From Actinomycetota bacterium (GTDB lineage: Bacteria; Actinomycetota; Actinomycetes; Actinomycetales; Microbacteriaceae): a stretch of DNA of 12,576 bases. Positions 7,351 to 12,576 of the stretch are shown in pieces; position 1 is the stretch's first letter, and every line of letters begins with the position of its first letter. The position numbers were made by a program, and so were the translations under genes. The stretch lies in the NCBI GenBank assembly GCA_009703545.1, contig WLFX01000012.1, positions 1 through 12,576 of the forward strand, given 5' to 3'. The notes beneath the pieces were generated by a model. That model did no database searches and was not told where the DNA came from. It saw only the letters and a list, made by a program, of their open reading frames with translations.

Positions 7351-7399
7351 CTGTGGACAATGTTCGTGGCGCAGAAACGGTGAGCGCCACGATGGGGGA
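7351..7399 (+). promoter_or_regulatory. tad promoter element A (shared with 10437-10484)
   Basis: The 49 bases before the cpaF ATG align with the 48 bases before the pilin-like gene with one gap and 14 mismatches, about 70 percent identity. Conserved blocks are CTGNGGAYAA, TTCGTNGC, CAGAA and CCACGATGGG. CACGAT (7388-7393) sits exactly six bases before the ATG, as a -10 box of a leaderless promoter would. A perfect 9-bp inverted repeat (TCGTGGCGC 7364-7372, GCGCCACGA 7384-7392) lies inside. GGGGGA directly abuts the ATG, too close for a normal ribosome binding site. Confidence 0.6.
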
Positions 7400-8491
7400 A
7401 TGACCTCAACCGATTCGATCGTGGACCGAGTTCGGCGTGCCGTCATGTCTGGTGATGACCTTGGGCGTGCAATCACCACAGAAGTGCAGCGCGCCAATGA
7501 ACGCGCTCTGGGTCAAGCGGATGCAACAGAGTTTTCCGAATCCGATGTCGCGCATCGGGTTTCAGGATTTGGAGTTTTGCAACCGCATCTCGATGATCCC
7601 GCCGTCGAAGAGATTTGGATTAACGACCCGAGTGCAGTGTTCGTTGCGCGTTCGGGTCAACACGAACGGATTCCCGCGAACCTGGCGGCGGACGAAATGC
7701 GAACACTCGTCGAACGCATGTTGCGCCGTAGCGGTCGACGCGTGGACGTTTCCCAACCATTTGTTGATGCGTCCTTGCCGGACGGCTCGCGATTGCACGT
7801 CGTTATTCCGCCGATCACCAAGGAACACTGGAGTCTCAACATCCGAAAGTTTTCGACAGCGGTGCGAACGTTGGACGACCTCGTTTTGCGCGGTACGCTT
7901 GCGCCCGACGCGAAACGGATTCTTCAGGCCGCAATCAGCGAGGGCCGAACTGTACTGGTGTCGGGTGCGACCCAAGCGGGAAAGACCACGATGGTGTGCG
8001 CGCTCCTGTCGGAACTGGATCCGGGTGAACGAATTGTTACCGTCGAGGAAACGTTCGAGATCTCGACGCGCCATCCGGATACCGTCGGCATGCAATGTCG
8101 TGGCGCGAGTCTTGACGGCGTCGGTGAAGTTACCCTCCGGCGCCTCGTTAAGGAAGCGCTTCGGATGAGACCAACGCGTCTCGTTGTCGGAGAGGTGCGC
8201 GGGGACGAATCACTCGACCTACTTGTCGCCCTCAATTCGGGAATTCCCGGGCTGTGCACCATTCACGCCAACTCGGCCTCTGATGCCGTTCGCAAACTCG
8301 TGACCCTGTGCCAACTCGCGGGCGGGGTGTCCGAGGCTTTTGTGACGTCAACAATTCTCGCAACCATCGACCTCGTGGTTCATTGCCGTATGGACGGCGA
8401 TGGGCAACGGCGAGTTGTCGATATCGCTCGACCGATCGCGTCGGACGATTCTGGTGCACTGACAATGGAATCGCTGTGGGCGCGGCAGTAA
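7400..8491 (+). CDS. cpaF: Tad/Flp pilus assembly ATPase, TadA/CpaF family
   Basis: This type II/IV secretion-superfamily hexameric ATPase would power extension of a Flp (Tad) pilus from the cytoplasmic face. The 363-residue protein has an N-terminal domain up to about residue 165 (DDPAVEEIWIND, VDASLPDGSRLH). The RecA-like domain follows with Walker A GATQAGKT (189-196, catalytic Lys195), the acidic box RIVTVEETFEI, the Walker B region ALRMRPTRLVVGEVRG, and the histidine-box IHANSA. All catalytic elements are present. TadA ATPases usually follow a CpaE/TadZ gene; here gabD is upstream instead. tadB starts inside the last codons, so the three genes form one operon. The upstream element resembles the one before the pilin-like gene. 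Confidence 0.93.
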   Translation: MTSTDSIVDRVRRAVMSGDDLGRAITTEVQRANERALGQADATEFSESDVAHRVSGFGVLQPHLDDPAVEEIWINDPSAVFVARSGQHERIPANLAADEMRTLVERMLRRSGRRVDVSQPFVDASLPDGSRLHVVIPPITKEHWSLNIRKFSTAVRTLDDLVLRGTLAPDAKRILQAAISEGRTVLVSGATQAGKTTMVCALLSELDPGERIVTVEETFEISTRHPDTVGMQCRGASLDGVGEVTLRRLVKEALRMRPTRLVVGEVRGDESLDLLVALNSGIPGLCTIHANSASDAVRKLVTLCQLAGGVSEAFVTSTILATIDLVVHCRMDGDGQRRVVDIARPIASDDSGALTMESLWARQ

Positions 8492-9330
8492 TTACCTGCG
8501 GAGTTGTCTTAGGCCTGGGAATATCGCTGATGGCGATTCCGGCCAGGTCACGGCGGCGGTCGCCGGTTCGCACCTGGTTCGACGAATCAGGACTCGCCGG
8601 CGTATCTCTAGCGGTCATCGGTGTTGTCATGGCCACCGTCGCGGTCATTACCGGCGCGCTCGCAGCGACGATTATTCCGATTCCGAGTATCGCCCCGCTC
8701 GGTTTTGTTGTGGGCTGCGGGATTCCCATCATCGCCTTGGCGAGCGCGCGCGATCGGCGTCGACAACGCGCGCGGGCACTGTGGCCCGACGTGATTGATT
8801 CGATTCGGGTCGCGCTTCGCTCTGGGTCGACTCTGACGGATGCGGTAACAGCCGCGGCCACCATCATCCCGAGGGAGTGGCGCACCGCGTGGACGGAACT
8901 GGAATCAAACCTGCGTCGCGGCAGCGATGTCGATTCGGCAATGCGTCGATTGCAACGCTCACTCGCCGATCCGATTGCCGACCGCGTAGTCGAGTCGATC
9001 GTGGTCGCACGCGAATACGGAGGAACCGCCCTCCCGGTGGTGTTGGCGGAACTCGGTCGTTCGGTTCGCAGGGAATCCGCGATGCGGCACGAGGCCCAAT
9101 CACGACAGTCATGGGTGCGGCACGCGGCAACACTCGGTGTTGTATCCCCCTGGATTGTGTTGGCGCTCTTGGCCAGCAGGCCAGAAAACAGAGAGACGTA
9201 CTCCACGGTGGCGGGAACACTGCTGATCGTGGTGTCCGCGGGGGTCACCGCGGTTGCGTATTTCGTCATGCGTGCGTTGGGGTCGATGCGCGAACCAGCG
9301 CGCTGGCTGATTGGGGCTCTCGATGATTGA
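8476..9330 (+). CDS. tadB: Type II secretion system F-domain protein, TadB-like pilus platform
   Basis: TadB proteins form, with TadC, the inner-membrane platform on which the TadA ATPase acts. The product is 284 residues from the GTG at 8476. It begins with a membrane helix (residues ~2-22) ended by the basic RSRRR, and has a helix pair around residues 43-85. A cytoplasmic T2SF domain carries the typical LWPDVIDSIRVALRSGSTLTDAV and the REYGG signature, and two C-terminal helices follow. The frame is open upstream from 8308, but that stretch overlaps cpaF extensively and is arginine-rich nonsense. GTG 8476 overlaps the cpaF stop by 16 bases and restores a sensible first helix. An ATG at 8530 is an alternative start that would destroy that helix. 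Confidence 0.85.
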   Translation: MGAAVITCGVVLGLGISLMAIPARSRRRSPVRTWFDESGLAGVSLAVIGVVMATVAVITGALAATIIPIPSIAPLGFVVGCGIPIIALASARDRRRQRARALWPDVIDSIRVALRSGSTLTDAVTAAATIIPREWRTAWTELESNLRRGSDVDSAMRRLQRSLADPIADRVVESIVVAREYGGTALPVVLAELGRSVRRESAMRHEAQSRQSWVRHAATLGVVSPWIVLALLASRPENRETYSTVAGTLLIVVSAGVTAVAYFVMRALGSMREPARWLIGALDD

Positions 9331-9994
9331 GATTGCACTGGGCGCCCTGCTCGGCCTTGGCTTGTTCGTCATGGTGGCGGGTTCGTCTGCTTCCCGCATC
9401 GCGATCCAACTCGCGCCGCATATCCGAGACATCTCCACCGCCCGAACACCGACACTTGAGCGGGACGGAGCGCTGCGTTCCCTTGGACTCGTGCTTCGCA
9501 TCCCCACATCGTTCATCAGTCAGATTGCCGCGAGGCGACGCCGCACAAGCGCAATTTCCGACGAGCTCCCCGGCGCACTGGACCTCATCGGTCTCTGTGT
9601 CTCTGCCGGTATGTCGGTGCCTATCGCGCTCGAGCGAATTGCCACCAGCGGGGTAGGCGAACTCTCCGACGAATGCCGAGTGATTGTCGCAGAAATCGGA
9701 TTGGGAGTCTCTGTCTCTGACGCACTTCACGCAAGTGATGTTCGCGTCGCTCACCCTGGTTGGTCCCGCCTGGTCGACCACCTCGTCACCGCGCGACAAT
9801 ACGGGACGCCCCTCACCGAGATCATTCGCTCGCTTGCCGATGACGAACAGCAGGCTGCCGGCCGTCGACTGCTCGAATCCGCAAGCGCCAAAGAGACACT
9901 CATGATGTTTCCGCTCATCTTCGCCATCCTTCCCGTGACCGTCGTCATGGCGGTCTTCCCTGGGCTCACCGCACTCGGGTCCATTTCCCTATGA
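9323..9994 (+). CDS. tadC: Type II secretion system F-domain protein, TadC-like pilus platform
   Basis: The second platform protein of the Tad machine is 223 residues. It has an N-terminal membrane helix (residues ~3-20) and a cytoplasmic T2SF domain beginning at ISDELPGALDLIGLCVSAGMSV. A second conserved stretch, LVTARQYGTPLTEIIRSLADDE, follows, with a C-terminal hydrophobic hairpin (PLIFAILPVTVVMAVFPGL). The ATG at 9323 overlaps the tadB stop by eight bases and has GGGG six bases upstream. A TTG at 9311 would add only four residues and is less likely. The next gene begins 46 bases downstream with its own ribosome binding site, so this probably ends the tightly coupled cpaF-tadB-tadC part. 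Confidence 0.88.
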   Translation: MIEIALGALLGLGLFVMVAGSSASRIAIQLAPHIRDISTARTPTLERDGALRSLGLVLRIPTSFISQIAARRRRTSAISDELPGALDLIGLCVSAGMSVPIALERIATSGVGELSDECRVIVAEIGLGVSVSDALHASDVRVAHPGWSRLVDHLVTARQYGTPLTEIIRSLADDEQQAAGRRLLESASAKETLMMFPLIFAILPVTVVMAVFPGLTALGSISL

Positions 9995-10040
9995 GGGAAG
10001 AGCGATTTCGCGCAATACTGGTGGTGTCGGAAGGGACACC

Positions 10041-10433
10041 ATGAGACTTCGCCTCACCATCGCGTTGGTAATTCAAATAATCGCCATTTTGTTCAGCCTC
10101 AGGGGTTGGGTGGATGCACTTCAAGGTGGCATTGCCGTCCTGATAGTTTTATTGCTCACCGTGGCCGCCCGTCTCGTCGGCCGAGTTGCTATCCCGAAAC
10201 TGACCTGGATTTCTCTGACCGCCGCCATCGTCTGTAGCATCGCGACAGTCTCACTTCTCGTCTACTCTTACGACCCGATGGCGTCGGACAGCCAGTTCGC
10301 CGATTCTCCTTTCAGTTCAACGATTTCCGGACTCAACATTGCTTTCCGTGTCACCGCGGTGGCGGTCATCGCGGGGACGGTCTTCTATGCGGTTCGCATC
10401 CTGGACGAACGCAAAAAGTCCGCGCGCTCCTGA
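10041..10433 (+). CDS. Unrecognised four-helix membrane protein within the tad locus
   Basis: I do not recognise this 130-residue protein. It shows four hydrophobic segments, roughly residues 5-20, 28-47, 55-77 and 100-121. An acidic/serine-rich external-type loop (about 78-98) and a basic C-terminus ending in DERKKSARS follow. Two basic loops and the basic tail suggest both termini are cytoplasmic. The ATG at 10041 has AGGGA five bases upstream. It lies between tadC and the pilin-like gene, on the same strand, and could be transcribed by read-through from tadC. It has no catalytic aspartate pair of the TadV/PilD type, so it is not a prepilin peptidase by inspection. A Tad-accessory role is suggested only by location. 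Confidence 0.75.
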   Translation: MRLRLTIALVIQIIAILFSLRGWVDALQGGIAVLIVLLLTVAARLVGRVAIPKLTWISLTAAIVCSIATVSLLVYSYDPMASDSQFADSPFSSTISGLNIAFRVTAVAVIAGTVFYAVRILDERKKSARS

Positions 10434-10436
10434 GTT

Positions 10437-10484
10437 CTGGGGATAAGTTTCGTCGCCAGAACGCGTGTACCCCACGATGGGTTC
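10437..10484 (+). promoter_or_regulatory. tad promoter element B (shared with 7351-7399)
   Basis: This 48-base stretch precedes the pilin-like gene and aligns with the element before cpaF. CTGGGGATAA (10437-10446) matches CTGTGGACAA, TTTCGTCGC matches GTTCGTGGC, and CCACGATGGG (10472-10481) is identical. As upstream of cpaF, CACGAT (10473-10478) is exactly six bases from the ATG and no spaced ribosome binding site exists. The inverted repeat of element A survives only as TCGT / ACGA. Confidence 0.6.
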
Positions 10485-10646
10485 ATGACACACTTCCCTC
10501 GTAATTCTGTTGACCGCGGCGACGTCCCCGGCTGGGTGCTCATCACTCTGATGACGGCGGGTCTTGTCGTCGTCATGTGGGCAATGGCCGGCCCAGCTCT
10601 CGGTGAAGTCTTTAACAACGCCATCGACCGCGTCTTGTCGATATGA
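10485..10646 (+). CDS. 53-residue pilin-like protein of the tad locus
   Basis: This short gene encodes a charged N-terminus of about 12 residues ending in DRG, a hydrophobic helix (about residues 17-38), and a short amphipathic tail LGEVFNNAIDRVLSI. Its size and layout are those of a Flp pilin, and its position just before a TadE-like gene is where actinobacterial tad loci carry the small pilin. Cleavage after Gly12 would fit a prepilin, but the residue at position +5 is Trp17 rather than the glutamate typical of Flp pilins. Calling it the major pilin is therefore inference. The gene has its own promoter element, and its stop overlaps the ATG of the next gene (ATGA), a strong sign that it is real and coupled. 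Confidence 0.75.
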   Translation: MTHFPRNSVDRGDVPGWVLITLMTAGLVVVMWAMAGPALGEVFNNAIDRVLSI

Positions 10647-11023
10647 CTCGCGGGCTCGAACGCGGCAGTGCCCCGGTCGAGTTCGTGATGGTCGGGGTCT
10701 TGCTCGTCGCGGTCGCGTTGACCGTTCTACAAATCGCATTTGTCGCTCACATCCGAGCGGTAGCGATCGATTCTGCGATTGCTGGCGCTGCGCACGCCGC
10801 TCTCGCGGACACGGCTGATTCTGAGGGCATTGCCCGTGCGACTGCTCTCGTGGCGAACGGCGTCGCGGCGTCGTTGGTTCGATCAATTTCTGTTACGTCG
10901 AGTGAGGTGGCAGGAAAGCCAATAGTGTCCATCATTATTCAACTTGGTGTGCCGATGATTGGGCCGTGGTTGACCATCGCCGAGACCGAAGTCACGGGTC
11001 GTGCTTTTCGAGAAGCACCTTAA
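10643..11023 (+). CDS. TadE-like pseudopilin
   Basis: TadE-family proteins are minor pseudopilins of the Tad pilus, processed by a prepilin peptidase and exported to the cell envelope. The 126-residue product has a short basic leader and then the processing-type motif G8-SAPVEF, with Glu13 at +5 after Gly8. A hydrophobic helix (about residues 14-35) and the usual HIRAVAIDSAIAGAAHAA continuation follow. The C-terminal ~80 residues would be extracytoplasmic. The ATG at 10643 overlaps the stop of the pilin-like gene by four bases. Usual companions, a TadF-like second pseudopilin and TadG, are missing here, and a terminator follows immediately. Confidence 0.85.
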   Translation: MTRGLERGSAPVEFVMVGVLLVAVALTVLQIAFVAHIRAVAIDSAIAGAAHAALADTADSEGIARATALVANGVAASLVRSISVTSSEVAGKPIVSIIIQLGVPMIGPWLTIAETEVTGRAFREAP

Positions 11024-11028
11024 ACGAA

Positions 11029-11054
11029 TGGAGCCCCGCCGAAGCGGGGCCCCA
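11029..11054. terminator. GC-rich hairpin between convergent genes
   Basis: GCCCCGC (11033-11039) and GCGGGGC (11044-11050) pair perfectly around CGAA. An A-C mismatch and three more pairs extend the stem. It lies between the TadE-like stop (11023) and the stop of the permease on the other strand (11070), so it can serve both. There is no U-tract on either strand, as is common for actinobacterial terminators. Confidence 0.8.
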
Positions 11055-11069
11055 CTGTTGTGCGAGATG

Positions 11070-12524
11070 TTACTTGCCAGCGCGCATCTTGTTTGCAACC
11101 GCGATCGCGTCCGAGAACGGCGCGTTAGAGCGACGATCGGGACGGGCGATGAACAGATACAGCGCACCGGAACCGAGAACAATCGCGATTCCACCCTGTG
11201 CGAGAGCGTCAGGAACAACGAGCTGGTAGAGCGCGAAGATTCCGTAGGCGAGCGCACCGATGTTGATGATGAGTCCGGCACCACCGAGGTTCCAGGGTCC
11301 AGCGGGCTTCCAACCGCGGAAGCGGTTCCACAGCGCCGCAAGCACGACGGCCTGGAAGGCGACATAGATTCCGGCAACCGCGAAGTCCGTGATGGGCAAC
11401 AAGGTTGTCGGGTCGCTGTAGACGACGATGCAGAGGATCATTGGCACGATGCTCGCAACGAGCAGCGCGTTGGTAGGAACCTTCGAGCGTTCCGAGATCT
11501 TGCCAAGCCATCCGCTTGCAGGGAGCATCTTGTCACGAGCGAACGAGTGCAACAAACGGCTTGCTGCCGCCTGGAGGCTCAGGACACACGAGATGAATGC
11601 CATGACGGCGACAATCAGGAAGATGCGCATTCCACCTTCACCGATGGCGGCGGTGAGTACCGTCGGGATCGGTGCGGGGTCTGCGGCGAGTGCCTCGAGG
11701 TCGGGTGCGGCGAGGACGTATCCCGAGAATGACGCGATGGCGGAAACTCCACCGACGATGATTGTCAGGTACATGGCCTTGGGAACCTCGCGTGCGGCGT
11801 CGGTGACCTCTTCGGCGACGTCACCACATGCTTCGAACCCGTAGAACATGAACAAACCGACTAGTGCGGCACCGAGGAAGATGGGGCCCCAATCGGTAAT
11901 GCCGCCCTGGAAGACGGAGAAGAACACGCTGAACTCGTTGTGACGGTGGAAGACGAGCAGGTACAGGCCCATTCCGACGACTCCGATAAGTTCCGCCGCG
12001 AGGCCGATTCGAGCAATTCGACCGAGGAGTTTCGTGCCACCCAGGTTGAGCAAGAGGGCGAGAAGCAGCAGCGCGAGAGACAGCGCGAGGTTTACCTCTG
12101 GCGTCAATTCGCTGATACCGAACACCGTTGCGAGGAACGGAGCGCCGAATTCGGCAACCGACGTGATTGTCACCAGCATTGCCCAGGCGTAAATCCACGC
12201 TGTGAGCCACGCGCTTCGCTTTCCAGCGAGGCGGCGCATCCACGGATAGATACCGCCGGCGATGGGGAACTGCGAGACGACCTCGCCCATGACGAGTGCC
12301 ACGAGCATCTGTCCGGCGCCAACGATGACGATCCACCAAATTGCGCTTGGGCCAGCGGTAGCGAGACCGAGACCGAACAGCGCGTAGATCGCGACGAGCG
12401 GTGACAGGTAGGTGAATCCGAGTGCGAGTGCACTCCATACCGACATAGAGCGGTGGTACGACCCTTCGTATCCGAGGGCGCTAAGTTGCGCCTTGTCGGA
12501 TTGGGCCTTGTCTGACGTAGCCAT
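11070..12524 (-). CDS. APC-superfamily amino acid permease
   Basis: This 484-residue inner-membrane transporter has about 12 hydrophobic helices. It carries the APC-family motifs FTYLSPL in helix 1, FPIAGGIYPWMRRLAG (86-101), and FYGFEACGDVAEEVTDAARE (227-246) in the helix 6 region. That last motif is characteristic of the amino acid/choline branch, which includes GABA and polyamine permeases such as Uga4. The ATG at 12524 (complement) has GAAAGG five bases upstream. Succinate-semialdehyde dehydrogenase lies in the same window, but about 3.7 kb away and on the other strand, so GABA import is only a suggestion. The N-terminus contains a duplicated SDKAQ. The upstream flank to the window end shows no obvious promoter. 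Confidence 0.9.
   Translation of the reverse strand: MATSDKAQSDKAQLSALGYEGSYHRSMSVWSALALGFTYLSPLVAIYALFGLGLATAGPSAIWWIVIVGAGQMLVALVMGEVVSQFPIAGGIYPWMRRLAGKRSAWLTAWIYAWAMLVTITSVAEFGAPFLATVFGISELTPEVNLALSLALLLLALLLNLGGTKLLGRIARIGLAAELIGVVGMGLYLLVFHRHNEFSVFFSVFQGGITDWGPIFLGAALVGLFMFYGFEACGDVAEEVTDAAREVPKAMYLTIIVGGVSAIASFSGYVLAAPDLEALAADPAPIPTVLTAAIGEGGMRIFLIVAVMAFISCVLSLQAAASRLLHSFARDKMLPASGWLGKISERSKVPTNALLVASIVPMILCIVVYSDPTTLLPITDFAVAGIYVAFQAVVLAALWNRFRGWKPAGPWNLGGAGLIINIGALAYGIFALYQLVVPDALAQGGIAIVLGSGALYLFIARPDRRSNAPFSDAIAVANKMRAGK
12486..12515 (-). repeat. Two tandem 15-bp units encoding SDKAQ twice
   Basis: The units at 12486-12500 and 12501-12515 match at 13 of 15 bases and encode residues 4-8 and 9-13 of the permease. 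The hydrophilic N-terminal tail is probably tolerant to such a duplication. No functional meaning is claimed. Confidence 0.7.
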
Positions 12525-12576
12525 TGTGACCTTTCGATTTGGTGAATATCGCGAGGTGCCACCGGCATTGGTCGCA

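Noticed and set aside
7352..7360. TGTGGACAA, and TGGGGATAA at 10438-10446, read as DnaA boxes
   Set aside because: Each differs from the TGTGGATAA consensus by one base and they are isolated, not clustered as in an origin; they are better treated as part of the shared tad promoter element, though DnaA binding is not excluded.
8308..8475. N-terminal extension of tadB from an ATG at 8308
   Set aside because: The 56 extra residues lie out of frame within conserved cpaF coding sequence and look like random arginine-rich sequence; GTG 8476 gives a normal TadB start.
8232..9338. 368-codon open frame on the minus strand opposite tadB
   Set aside because: It is arginine/serine/threonine-rich without motifs or a ribosome binding site, and is fully antisense to a clear T2SF-domain gene; a high-GC shadow frame.
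11001..11732. 243-codon open frame on the plus strand opposite the APC permease
   Set aside because: It is very hydrophilic and low-complexity, would begin inside the TadE-like gene, and runs through the terminator; the permease on the other strand is clear.

Overview
The window looks like chromosomal DNA of an actinobacterium, most likely a member of the Microbacteriaceae or a close relative. The reasons are the moderately high GC, frequent GTG starts, the actinobacterial DUF3039 / nicotinate phosphoribosyltransferase / glutamate racemase / RNase PH / RdgB neighbourhood, an actinobacterial-type tad (Flp pilus) locus, and several genes whose ATG sits exactly six bases after a TANNNT-like -10 box, as expected for leaderless mRNAs. 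The genus-level placement is inference. No mobile element, phage gene, rRNA or CRISPR array is visible, and no gene-free stretch exceeds 300 bases; the longest is about 130 bases at 5758-5887.

Region 1 (22-5008, + strand) is a tight housekeeping block: a DUF3039 protein, nicotinate phosphoribosyltransferase (NAD salvage), murI (D-glutamate for peptidoglycan), rph (RNA 3'-end trimming), rdgB (clean-up of non-canonical dNTPs) and an Nramp-type manganese/iron importer. murI-rph and rph-rdgB overlap by a few bases, and the importer starts one base after rdgB stops.

Region 2 (5010-5757, - strand) is convergent to region 1. It holds a DedA-family membrane protein with a tRNA-Leu(UAG) directly upstream, so the two are probably transcribed together. 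Region 3 (5888-7348, +) is a succinate-semialdehyde dehydrogenase, which oxidises the product of GABA transamination to succinate.

Region 4 (7400-11023, +) is a compact Tad/Flp pilus locus. It has the assembly ATPase (TadA/CpaF), two inner-membrane platform proteins (TadB and TadC), an unrecognised four-helix membrane protein, a 53-residue pilin-like protein and a TadE-like pseudopilin. The ATPase operon and the pilin operon are each preceded by nearly the same ~49-base element, ending in CCACGATGGG and spaced identically to the ATG. This suggests common control by a single factor, and it is the most interesting signal in the window. No prepilin peptidase, CpaE/TadZ or TadG is present here.

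Region 5 (11070-12524, -) is an APC-superfamily amino-acid permease, convergent with the tad locus and separated from it by a GC-rich hairpin terminator. Together with the dehydrogenase of region 3 it might serve GABA or another amine, but its substrate cannot be read from the sequence.
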